A stretch of 64,000 bases of DNA, taken from NCBI GenBank assembly GCA_038210495.1, contig JBBQWR010000020.1, forward strand, positions 1-64,000, given 5' to 3'. Origin of the DNA: JBBQWR01 sp038210495 (GTDB lineage: Bacteria; Planctomycetota; Planctomycetia; Pirellulales; DATAWG01). Numbering within the stretch: position 1 is the stretch's first letter; each line of letters opens with the position of its first letter. Made by a program: the position numbers and the translations under genes. Shown here in pieces: positions 52,963 through 60,998 of the stretch. The notes under the pieces were generated by a model. It had not been told where the DNA came from and did not search any database. It saw nothing but the letters and a program-made list of their open reading frames with translations.

Positions 52963-54006
52963 ATGCCGACCATGAACGCACACTATGCCGACAACTTGGT
53001 TGTTTGTAATCGCCTTCGGTTGCGAACGCGCCGCGTCAAGCCTGGCTTCACGCTAGTGGAACTCTTGGTCGTGATTACGATCATCGGCGTGTTGGTCTCT
53101 CTGCTGCTGCCCGCGGTTCAATCCGCTCGCGAAGCGGGTCGCCGAGTGCAGTGCGCCAACGGAATTCGCCAACTCGCGCTGGCCTTTCAGTCGTATGAAA
53201 ATCGGTTGCACGTGTTTCCGGCCGGGGGCATTCAGGCCAGCGTGCTGGGCAAGAACGGCTGGAATCGTCCGACCAATCAGGATTTTTCCAACAACTTCAC
53301 TTGGCCGACGTTGATCCTGCCCTACATCGAGCAGTCCAACGTTTACGCGATGTACGATTTTCACCAGCCCCAGGTCAGCCAGGTGAATGCGACGGCCCGC
53401 AGTCAGATCGTGCCTGTTTATGTCTGCCCGGACGATTCGCTCCAGATCAATGAGCCTCGGCCTGGTGAGCTGGGTGGTGGCTCTTCGGGCGTGCAGAACT
53501 GGGACGTGTATTCGCGGACGCGATTGAACTACGCCGTGTGCTACGGCAACACGGGCTACATGCAACAAAAGATGGGAGGCGTCGTCTTCCAGGGCGCCAT
53601 GTTCAACAATGGGCATGGACAAACGGCCGCCGATATTCGCGATGGATTGAGCAACACACTGGCCCTCAGCGAAACGCTCCCCGTGCATGGGCCGGAATAT
53701 TGGGGACCGCCCGGCGACGGAATGCTCGCCGAAGGGGGGCAATCGTTCGAGGGCTATTTGACTCCTAACTCCACGTCGGCCGATATCGTGGCCAACAACT
53801 GCACGACGCATCGCGTGCTCGAGGTGCCGTGCGTGGTCGACATGAACGACACCAATCAGGTGATCGCTTCGCGCAGCGCCCATCCAGGCGGAGTCAACAG
53901 CGCAATGGGCGACGCCTCGATCCATTTCTTCACCGACTCGATGGACGTGACCGTCTGGCGAGGGCTTTGCTCGGCGTATGGCAGCGAAAATATCGGCGCC
54001 TTCTGA
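52963..54006 (+). CDS. DUF1559 pseudopilin-like protein
   Basis: 347 residues. A prepilin signal is clear: the positively charged leader ends in KPG, then FTLVELLVVITIIGVLVSLL with Glu5 after the cleavage site, followed by LLPAVQSAREAGRR. The DUF1559 features are present: RRVQCANGIRQLALAFQSYE, YIEQSNVYAMYDF, VYVCPDDS and the H-x9-DG-like end SAHPGGVNSAMGDASIHFFT. This family is abundant in planctomycetes and is probably assembled by a type II/IV pilus-like system. It starts 5 bp after the fructokinase, so it is part of that operon. The role in sugar capture is inference. Confidence 0.93.
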   Translation: MPTMNAHYADNLVVCNRLRLRTRRVKPGFTLVELLVVITIIGVLVSLLLPAVQSAREAGRRVQCANGIRQLALAFQSYENRLHVFPAGGIQASVLGKNGWNRPTNQDFSNNFTWPTLILPYIEQSNVYAMYDFHQPQVSQVNATARSQIVPVYVCPDDSLQINEPRPGELGGGSSGVQNWDVYSRTRLNYAVCYGNTGYMQQKMGGVVFQGAMFNNGHGQTAADIRDGLSNTLALSETLPVHGPEYWGPPGDGMLAEGGQSFEGYLTPNSTSADIVANNCTTHRVLEVPCVVDMNDTNQVIASRSAHPGGVNSAMGDASIHFFTDSMDVTVWRGLCSAYGSENIGAF

Positions 54007-54050
54007 CAAAGGCTGACGCGGTCGGCAAAGTCATTGGAAAGGCGGACAAC

Positions 54051-54488
54051 GTGACTCAAGTATCTTTTCGAATCGCGACGATGCTCGGCGGCGGCCTGCT
54101 GGCGGTCGCCGGTTGCAGTCACGCGCCGGCGTTTCCCGAGGCGACGGTCGATGGCGTGGTCCGCGTCGATGGCCAGCCGGCGCCCAAGGGCGCGATTCGA
54201 TTCAGCCCCGCCGGGGCCGGCCAGGGCGCCGTCGCCGGAGCGACAATCGAAGAGGGCAAATATCACTGCGAGCACGCGTCGGTGGGCAAACTCGTGGCGA
54301 CTTTTACGCTGCAGGCGAAAGAACCGCGGCGGTTTACCGACGTGACCGGCGCCCAGCGCGAAGTGCCTGTCAGCATTTTGCCCGAGCGATACGCCGACGG
54401 TCAGCCGGCCCAAACGCACGAAGGGGCCAACCAAATCGATTTCGATTTATCGTCGGAGCCGGCGAAGGGTCCCGCCAAGGCGCGTTAA
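54051..54488 (+). CDS. Small lipoprotein, carboxypeptidase-regulatory-like
   Basis: 145 residues from GTG 54051; ATG 54081 is the alternative. The lipobox is LAVAGC (signal FRIATMLGGGLLAVAGCSHA). The mature part, with TVDGVVRVDGQPAPKGAIRF, is the beta-sandwich seen in small planctomycete lipoproteins that follow DUF1559 genes. The stop of DUF1559 lies 45 bp upstream. It probably accompanies the pseudopilin at the cell surface. The exact role is unknown. Confidence 0.75.
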   Translation: MTQVSFRIATMLGGGLLAVAGCSHAPAFPEATVDGVVRVDGQPAPKGAIRFSPAGAGQGAVAGATIEEGKYHCEHASVGKLVATFTLQAKEPRRFTDVTGAQREVPVSILPERYADGQPAQTHEGANQIDFDLSSEPAKGPAKAR

Positions 54489-54534
54489 CGGCTCACGACG
54501 GCGCCACAATTTCTGTATCGAGAGATCGTCCGAA

Positions 54535-56511
54535 ATGTTGAGTCTTATTTTTCATAGGCCGGCGTTGCTGGCGATTGCCCCCTTGGCACTGGTCGCCATC
54601 GTGCTGATTGGCCAGGGGCCGCGAATGTCGTCCGCGGCTGATGCGCCCCGCGAGACTCGCGCCGACATTGTCGTCGCCGACTTCGAGGGGAAGGATTACG
54701 GCGAGTGGAAGGCCACGGGGGACGCATTTGGCTCCGCGCCGGCGCAAGGCACGCTGCCCGACCAAATGCCGGTTAGCGGGTTCCAGGGGCACGGGCTCGC
54801 GAACAGCTTTTTGCACGGGGATGCCGCGACCGGGACGCTGACGTCGCCCGAGTTTCGCATCGAGCGAAAGTTCTTGAATTTCCTGATCGGTGGCGGCAAC
54901 CATCCGGGTGAGACCTGCGTCAATCTGCTCGTCGACAACAAGGTCGTTCGCGCCACGAGCGGCCCAGACGACGAGCGGCTCGACTGGGCCACTTGGGATC
55001 TGAGCGATCTGGCCAACAAGACGGCGAGGATCGAGATCGTGGACAAAGCCACCGGGGGTTGGGGCCACATCAACATCGATCAAATTGTTCAGAGCGATCG
55101 TCGCAAGGCCGAGGCTCCGGAAGTGGCTGTCTTATACCGCGAATCGCTCCGTCCGCAGTTTCATTTCACGGCCGAGCGGAACTGGCTCAACGACCCCAAC
55201 GGCCTAGTGTTTTATGGCGGCGAGTATCATCTGTTCTTCCAGCACAACCCCTCGGGAATCGACTGGGGAAACATGACCTGGGGGCACGCGGTCAGTAAGG
55301 ACCTGTTGCACTGGCGGCAGTTGGGCCATGCGCTGGAGCCCGATTCGCTGGGGACAATGTTCTCGGGATCGGCCGTCGTGGATTGGAGGGACACGGCCGG
55401 GTTCGGTAAACAGCTCGACTCGCGGCCAAGTCCTTCATTAGTTAAGGACGGCGCCAAGCCGGCGCCGCTCGTGGCGATCTACACCGCGGCCGGCGGCACG
55501 TCGGCCGAATCGAAGGGCAAACCGTTCACGCAGTGCATCGCCTCCAGTAACGACGAGGGGCGAACGTGGCGGAAATACGAAAAAAATCCGGTGCTTCCGC
55601 ACATCGTCGGCCAAAACCGCGATCCGAAAGTTTTTTGGCACGCTCCGACCAAGAAGTGGGTGATGTCGCTGTTCTTGGACGGTGAGCAGTATGCGCTGTT
55701 TGGCTCCAGCGATTTAAAGGAATGGACTAAGCTGAGCGATCTGCCCGTGTTCGGCGCCGGCGAGTGTCCCGATATGTTCGAGCTAAAAACGCCGGACGGT
55801 TCGGGCGCCACGAAGTGGGTATTCTGGGGCGGCAACGGCAACTATCTGATCGGCTCGTTCGACGGCATCAAGTTCGCGAAAGAAGGGGGCCCGTATCGAT
55901 TCGAATACGGCGCCAACTATTACGCCGCTCAAACGTATAGCGATATCCCGAGCGTCGATGGCCGCCGGATTCAGATCGCTTGGATGAGCGGCGGCAAATA
56001 CCCGGGCATGCCGTTCAATCAGCAGATGTCGTTTCCGTCGACGCTGGCGCTCGCCAAAACGGCCGACGGTTTGCGCGTTTGCCGGCAGCCGGTGCAGGAG
56101 ATCGAATCACTTCGCGGCGAGCATCGCGATTGGCATGGCGCCCTCAAGGGGTCCGATAATCCCCTCGCCGAAATCAGCGGCGACACGCTCGACATCCGAG
56201 CCGAGATCGAAGTCGGCGCCGCGAAAGAGCTCAAATTCGGCCTGCGGGGCGCCGACTTGAGTTATGACACGGCTAAGCAGGAACTGCGGCTGCTGGGCAA
56301 GACGGCGCCGCTCCCGTTGACCGGCGGCAAGCTGTCGCTGACGATCCTGTTGGATCGCGGCTCGATCGAAGTCTTTGCGAGCGGTGGGATCGTGACGATG
56401 GCCTCGTGCTTCCAACCGGAAAAAGGCGCGACGCGGCCGCTCGCGCTCCGTGGTGACGGCGCGACGGCCAAGTCGCTGAATGTTTGGCAATTGAAAAGTT
56501 GCTGGCCGTAA
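54535..56511 (+). CDS. Secreted GH32 beta-fructosidase (levanase/invertase type)
   Basis: 658 residues. A signal region (LLAIAPLALVAIVLIGQGPR) is followed by a beta-sandwich (about 45-185, DFEGKDYGEWKATGDAFG), common in planctomycete and Bacteroidetes levanases. The GH32 five-bladed propeller follows: nucleophile motif WLNDPNG (217-223, Asp220), RDP (362-364) and the acid/base ECPD (Glu410). A C-terminal beta-sandwich starts about residue 540. It hydrolyses terminal beta-fructosides from sucrose, inulin or levan. The fructokinase upstream and the ABC importer downstream complete the route. It is 46 bp after the lipoprotein gene. Confidence 0.93.
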   Translation: MLSLIFHRPALLAIAPLALVAIVLIGQGPRMSSAADAPRETRADIVVADFEGKDYGEWKATGDAFGSAPAQGTLPDQMPVSGFQGHGLANSFLHGDAATGTLTSPEFRIERKFLNFLIGGGNHPGETCVNLLVDNKVVRATSGPDDERLDWATWDLSDLANKTARIEIVDKATGGWGHINIDQIVQSDRRKAEAPEVAVLYRESLRPQFHFTAERNWLNDPNGLVFYGGEYHLFFQHNPSGIDWGNMTWGHAVSKDLLHWRQLGHALEPDSLGTMFSGSAVVDWRDTAGFGKQLDSRPSPSLVKDGAKPAPLVAIYTAAGGTSAESKGKPFTQCIASSNDEGRTWRKYEKNPVLPHIVGQNRDPKVFWHAPTKKWVMSLFLDGEQYALFGSSDLKEWTKLSDLPVFGAGECPDMFELKTPDGSGATKWVFWGGNGNYLIGSFDGIKFAKEGGPYRFEYGANYYAAQTYSDIPSVDGRRIQIAWMSGGKYPGMPFNQQMSFPSTLALAKTADGLRVCRQPVQEIESLRGEHRDWHGALKGSDNPLAEISGDTLDIRAEIEVGAAKELKFGLRGADLSYDTAKQELRLLGKTAPLPLTGGKLSLTILLDRGSIEVFASGGIVTMASCFQPEKGATRPLALRGDGATAKSLNVWQLKSCWP

Positions 56512-56582
56512 TGAAGACGGCAGGCTCAACGAAGATTCTTTATTAGAAGCCCTCACAAAACCGCCGTGGAGATCGATCGCCA

Positions 56583-57665
56583 ATGAACCTGGGCAACCAT
56601 CGCGGGGCATACCACCCTGCTCTGACCGGACTACTGGGAATCAGCTGCCTGCTCGCGACGGCGGCTTCATGCACGAAGACCGGCTTGCCGGATAAGGCCG
56701 ACAAACCAAAATCCAGTGGCGTGATCGGCGTCTCGCTGCTCACGCTCACCAATCCGTTTTTCAAGGTCATCGGCGACAACATCACGACCGTGGCGGCCAA
56801 GCACGGCTATGAGACGGTCGTTGTCTCCGGCGACAACGACGTCGCCAAGCAGCAAAACCAGATCAAGGATTTCATCGTCAAGAAAGTCTCGGCGATCGTG
56901 CTCAGCCCCTGCGACAGCAAATCCATCGGCCCGGCGATCCAAGAGGCCAACAAGGCCGGCATCCCCGTGTTTACGTGCGACATCAAATGCTTGTCGCCGG
57001 ACGCGAAGGTCGTGACCCATGTGGCGACCGACAACTATCAAGGGGGCAAGATGGCCGGGGACGCGATGATCGAGGCCCTCGGCGCGTCCGGCGGCAAGGT
57101 CGTGATCCTCGATTTCAAGCAGGCCGAATCCAGCCAGCTTCGCGTCAAAGGCTTCAAGGAAGTGATCGATGCCCACAACGAGGCCGTGAAATCCGATTCC
57201 AAATTCGGCGGCAAACCCGACAGCGACAAATCGGCCACCGATAAACCGGCCGCTGAGAAAACAACCGCCGGGGGCTCGATCGAAATCGTCGCCGAGCTAC
57301 CCGGTGGGGGCCAAAAGGAGCAGGGCTACAAGTCGACCGAAGACAGCCTGCAATCGCATGCCGATCTGGCCGGCATCTTCGCGATCAACGACCCGTGCGC
57401 GCTGGGCGCGGTTGCGGCCGTCGAAAAAGCGGGCAAGGCCGACAAAATCAAGATCATCGGGTTCGACGGCCAAATCGACGGCAAGCAGGCGATCAAAGCG
57501 GGAAAGATCTACGCCGACCCGATTCAATTCCCCGACCAAATCGGCGTCAAAACGATGGAGACGATTTTGGCGTATTTCGACGGCGAAAAAGTCCCTGCGG
57601 AATTCCTGATTCCGACGTCGCTCTATCGCCGTGCCGACGGCGAGAAGGACCCGGGATTGAAATGA
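56583..57665 (+). CDS. Sugar ABC transporter substrate-binding lipoprotein (RbsB/FrcB-like)
   Basis: 360 residues. Lipobox ATAASC (signal LTGLLGISCLLATAASC). The Peripla_4 fold is seen: VIGVSLLTLTNPFFKVIGDN, then NDVAKQQNQIKDFIVKKVSA and IVLSPCDSKSIGPAIQEANK. A low-complexity, Lys/Asp/Thr-rich insertion of about 35 residues interrupts the domain (about 198-232). The second lobe has FAINDPCALGAVAAVEKAG and IIGFDGQIDGKQAIKAG. It captures a pentose or hexose, fructose by context, and delivers it to the permease at 59487. It is followed by a short repeat-rich gap and the ATPase. Confidence 0.9.
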   Translation: MNLGNHRGAYHPALTGLLGISCLLATAASCTKTGLPDKADKPKSSGVIGVSLLTLTNPFFKVIGDNITTVAAKHGYETVVVSGDNDVAKQQNQIKDFIVKKVSAIVLSPCDSKSIGPAIQEANKAGIPVFTCDIKCLSPDAKVVTHVATDNYQGGKMAGDAMIEALGASGGKVVILDFKQAESSQLRVKGFKEVIDAHNEAVKSDSKFGGKPDSDKSATDKPAAEKTTAGGSIEIVAELPGGGQKEQGYKSTEDSLQSHADLAGIFAINDPCALGAVAAVEKAGKADKIKIIGFDGQIDGKQAIKAGKIYADPIQFPDQIGVKTMETILAYFDGEKVPAEFLIPTSLYRRADGEKDPGLK

Positions 57666-57867
57666 CGAATCGATGAGAATGACAAACGTCTAGTGACGAA
57701 TGTCTAATCGATGACGAATGCTTAAATGACGAATGACGAAGGTCTATGCTAGGGGTCGTTCGCTGGCGGTTAAATCTCGCTCGGTAAGTCGAAATCACAA
57801 ACCTTAGTCATTAGAGCTTCGTCATTCGTCGTTGATTCGACATTCGTCATTAGTCATTAGCCTCCCC
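57666..57867. repeat. Repeat-rich intergenic region (TGACGAAT motif)
   Basis: Between the binding protein and the ATPase, TGACGAAT or its close variants occur about four times in forward orientation (57662-57745) and several times inverted (TTCGTCATTCGTC, ATTCGTCATTAGTC, 57815-57860). The two groups could pair into a long hairpin. The unit length is irregular, so it is not a CRISPR. An operator for sugar control or a genomic repeat are both possible. Confidence 0.6.
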
Positions 57868-59367
57868 ATGTCCATTGCTGTTCCCGCCGCCCCACTGCTT
57901 CGCATGACGGGAATCGAGAAATCGTTTCCCGGGGTTCGAGCCCTGCGCGGCGTGGATCTCGAGTTGGGTCCTGGCGAGGTGCTCGCGCTACTCGGCGAAA
58001 ACGGCGCCGGCAAAAGCACGCTCATCAAGGTGCTGGCCGGGGCCCATCGGCCCGATGCCGGGTCGATCGAGATCGGCGGCGCGCCCGTCGTATTCCGCGG
58101 CCCGGTCGACGCCAATCGAGCGGGCGTGGCCGTGATCTACCAAGAATTCAATCTCGTGCCGGCGCTGACGGCCGCCGAGAATCTGTTTCTTGGCCGCGAG
58201 CGGACGAGATTGGGCTTTGTCCGCCGCGGCGAGCATCGGCGGCTGGCCAAAGAGCTTTTCGCCCGACTGGGTGTCGATATCGATCCCGACGCGCTCTGCC
58301 GCGAACTGAGCATCGCCCAGCAGCAGATCGTCGAGATCGCCAAGTCGCTGGCGATCGACGCCAAGATCGTGGTGATGGACGAGCCCTCGGCAACGCTGAC
58401 GCCCCGCGAAGTCGACCGGCTGTTCGCGATCGTTCGCGAGCTGCAGGGGCAAGGGATCGGGATCATCTACGTCAGCCACCGGCTCGACGAAGTGTTTGCG
58501 ATCGCCGATCGGGCTCAGGTCATGCGCGACGGCCAAGGGGTGGGCAACTTTCCGATCGGTCAGCTTTCGCGCGACCGGCTCATCGAGCTGATGGTCGGCC
58601 GCAAGCTGGACCAAGAATTTCCGAAGCGCGCGGCGACGATCGGCGCGGCGCGGCTCTCGGTCCGCCATCTTTCGCGAGGCAATAAGGTTCGCGACGTGAG
58701 CTTTGACGTCCGTCGGGGCGAAGTGCTCGGGTTGACCGGTTTAATCGGCGCTGGGCGCACCGAGACGGCGCGGCTGATCTTTGGCGCCGACCGGGCCGAG
58801 CGGGGCACGGTCACGCTCGACGATCGGCCGGTCGATACGCGATCGCCGCGCGGCGCGATCCGCTCCGGCGTCGCGCTGTTGTCCGAAGATCGCAAGACCG
58901 AGGGCTTGGTCCTCAGTCACTCGGTTCGCGACAATTTCGGGCTCCCCAATTTGCGAAAATTTTCGACCGCCGGCTTTATTCACGAGCGCCGCGAACGGGC
59001 CGCGCTGGACGGCTACGTGCGGAGCTTGTCGATTCGCATCTCCAATCCCGAGCAGCAGGCCAAAAAACTTTCGGGCGGCAATCAGCAAAAAGTCGTGCTC
59101 GCCAAATGGCTCGAGCGGAACGCCGATGTGGTAATTTTCGATGAGCCGACCCGGGGCATCGACGTCGGCGCCAAGTACGAGATTTACCAGCTCATCAACC
59201 AACTCGCCGCCGAGGGCAAGGCCATCTTGATGATCTCCTCCGAGCTACCCGAGGTGCTCGGCATGAGCGACCGAATCCTGGTGATGCACAATGGCCGAAT
59301 CACGGGCGAAATCGCCGACGCCCGGCAAGCAACGCAAGAACAGATCATGAAATTGGCGATCGGTTAA
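57868..59367 (+). CDS. Sugar ABC transporter ATP-binding protein (double domain, RbsA/FrcA-like)
   Basis: 499 residues from ATG 57868. Two nucleotide-binding domains are present. The first has Walker A GENGAGKST, signature LSIAQQQIVEIAKSLAI and Walker B VVMDEPSATLT. The second has a degenerate P-loop (GLIGAGRTE), as usual in this family, then signature LSGGNQQKVVLAKWL and Walker B VIFDEPTRGIDVG. It powers import of a monosaccharide from the cytoplasmic side. The organisation (binding protein, ATPase, permease) is that of rbs/frc systems. Confidence 0.93.
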   Translation: MSIAVPAAPLLRMTGIEKSFPGVRALRGVDLELGPGEVLALLGENGAGKSTLIKVLAGAHRPDAGSIEIGGAPVVFRGPVDANRAGVAVIYQEFNLVPALTAAENLFLGRERTRLGFVRRGEHRRLAKELFARLGVDIDPDALCRELSIAQQQIVEIAKSLAIDAKIVVMDEPSATLTPREVDRLFAIVRELQGQGIGIIYVSHRLDEVFAIADRAQVMRDGQGVGNFPIGQLSRDRLIELMVGRKLDQEFPKRAATIGAARLSVRHLSRGNKVRDVSFDVRRGEVLGLTGLIGAGRTETARLIFGADRAERGTVTLDDRPVDTRSPRGAIRSGVALLSEDRKTEGLVLSHSVRDNFGLPNLRKFSTAGFIHERRERAALDGYVRSLSIRISNPEQQAKKLSGGNQQKVVLAKWLERNADVVIFDEPTRGIDVGAKYEIYQLINQLAAEGKAILMISSELPEVLGMSDRILVMHNGRITGEIADARQATQEQIMKLAIG

Positions 59368-59369
59368 CC

Positions 59370-59475
59370 GTAGGTCAGGCATCCTGCCTGACGTGCGAGA
59401 CGTCAAGTTTTCATGGCGCCCCTAATTCATTTAATCCCTCGCGGCGAGCCGTCAGGCACAGAGTGCCTGACCTAC
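59370..59475. repeat. Nested inverted repeat (GTAGGTCAGGCA ... TGCCTGACCTAC)
   Basis: Outer arms GTAGGTCAGGCA (59370-59381) and TGCCTGACCTAC (59464-59475) pair perfectly. Each half is itself a small hairpin (GTCAGGCA/TGCCTGAC at 59374-59392 and 59451-59471). I remember this motif as a dispersed planctomycete repeat. It lies between the ATPase and the permease of the same operon. Confidence 0.85.
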
Positions 59476-59486
59476 AACGACAACTT

Positions 59487-60878
59487 ATGAAATCCTATCT
59501 TTCCCGGTTCATCGCCGACTACGGCATGATCTTCGTCTTGCTGCTGCTCTGCTGTTATTTCAGCTGGGCCACCTATGCCGAGCGGTCCGCGACCGGCGGC
59601 AGCGCGGGCGAGCAGGTTGCCGCGCAAATCGCGTCCGCCCACGGCGCGGCCGCAAAAGTGCTTATCGTCGCGGGCAATACCGGCGAGGACGCGCAGTTCG
59701 TCGCCGCCGTCCAGAAACAACTGGGTTCGAACATCGTCGCGACCGTTCAAGGCACGCCCGCCGATCTCCGCCAGCAGCTCGAAAGACTCACCGCCAGCGG
59801 CGCGAAAGTCGACGCGGTCGCCGCCACGCAATCGACCGCCTCGTGGTCGCTCCTTGAGCATCGGGGAAAATTTTCGGCCTTGGAAAAGGCGGATGTCCAT
59901 CTGCCAAGTTCTAGCGGCTGGCCCGACTTTCTGACGTCCAAGAATCTGCTCAATATCGCCAACCGGATCGCCGTGATCGCGATCATCGCGATCGGTATGA
60001 CGATGGTCATTATCACCGGGGGAATCGATCTATCGGTCGGCAGCCTGATTGCGCTCTCGGCCGTATTCGCGACCTACTCGATCGCTCGGTTCGGTGGCGG
60101 CGAAGGGGCGACTCCGGCTTGGCTGGTTTTCGGCTCGCTCGGCGGCATCGCTCTATGTGCGCTATCCGGACTGTTTTGCGGGTTCATGGTCACGGGCTTT
60201 CGCATCCCAGCGTTCATCGTCACGCTGGCGATGATGCTGATCGCCAGTGGCGGGGCGTTCAAATTAACCGGAGGCGAATCGATCGACGCATTGCCGGACT
60301 CGTTCATGTGGCTCGGGCGGGGGACCGATTTTGGAGCGCCGAACGCCGTCACGCTGATGGTGATTTTGTATCTGGTGGCCCATGTGATCATGTCTCGCAC
60401 GACGCTCGGCCGGTATATCTACGCCGTTGGCGGCAACGCGGAGGCGGCGCGGTTGTCGGGCGTGCCGGTGCGGAGGATCGTGCTTTTGGTCTACACGCTG
60501 AGCGGCGCCCTCGCTGGCCTGGGGGGCATCATCACGGCCTCGCTGTTCAAGAGCGGCGATCCCAAATACGGTCCGCTGGCCGAGCTGTATGTGATCGCGG
60601 CCGTGGTGGTCGGCGGCACGAGTCTCGGCGGCGGCGAGGGAAAGGTGCTGGGGACGCTGATTGGCGCCTTGATTATCGGAGTCATCGAAAACGGCATGAA
60701 CCTGACGAACGTTGAGTCCTACACGCAAAAGATCGTGCTAGGGGCGGTGATTCTGATCGCCGTTCTCGTGGATCAACTCAAAAACCAATCCTGGCGGCGA
60801 TTCGCTTTCTTCGCTCGCCGCGCCCGCGCTCAAGAAGTGGTCAAGTTGCAACCGGGCCCGCCTGCCGACGGCAAGTGA
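59487..60878 (+). CDS. Sugar ABC transporter permease with inserted extracytoplasmic domain
   Basis: 463 residues from ATG 59487. It belongs to the RbsC/FrcC family: ITGGIDLSVGSLIALSAVFA and GFRIPAFIVTLAMMLIASGG, followed by ALAGLGGIITASLFKSGDPK and VVGGTSLGGGEGKVLGTLIG, are diagnostic. Between the first membrane helix (DYGMIFVLLLLCCYFSWATY) and the rest is an extra region of about 120 residues (30-150), AAKVLIVAGNTGEDAQFVAA and NIVATVQGTPADLRQQLERL, with an alternating alpha/beta pattern. It looks like half of a periplasmic-binding domain. The final tail is basic. It works with the ATPase and binding protein upstream. Confidence 0.9.
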   Translation: MKSYLSRFIADYGMIFVLLLLCCYFSWATYAERSATGGSAGEQVAAQIASAHGAAAKVLIVAGNTGEDAQFVAAVQKQLGSNIVATVQGTPADLRQQLERLTASGAKVDAVAATQSTASWSLLEHRGKFSALEKADVHLPSSSGWPDFLTSKNLLNIANRIAVIAIIAIGMTMVIITGGIDLSVGSLIALSAVFATYSIARFGGGEGATPAWLVFGSLGGIALCALSGLFCGFMVTGFRIPAFIVTLAMMLIASGGAFKLTGGESIDALPDSFMWLGRGTDFGAPNAVTLMVILYLVAHVIMSRTTLGRYIYAVGGNAEAARLSGVPVRRIVLLVYTLSGALAGLGGIITASLFKSGDPKYGPLAELYVIAAVVVGGTSLGGGEGKVLGTLIGALIIGVIENGMNLTNVESYTQKIVLGAVILIAVLVDQLKNQSWRRFAFFARRARAQEVVKLQPGPPADGK

Positions 60879-60998
60879 TGTCGACCCGTTCTTTGGCCCG
60901 TCGAAGCCGGATCGGGCGCCGATCGATTATAGTGTCGGATATCACGCTGGCCGATTTGCGCCCACGTTACACGTTCCTATGAAAATTGCCGAGGCCCT

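Noticed and set aside
57666..57867. Possible CRISPR array from repeated TGACGAAT
   Set aside because: Unit spacing is irregular, copies occur in both orientations, spacers are absent and no cas gene is near.
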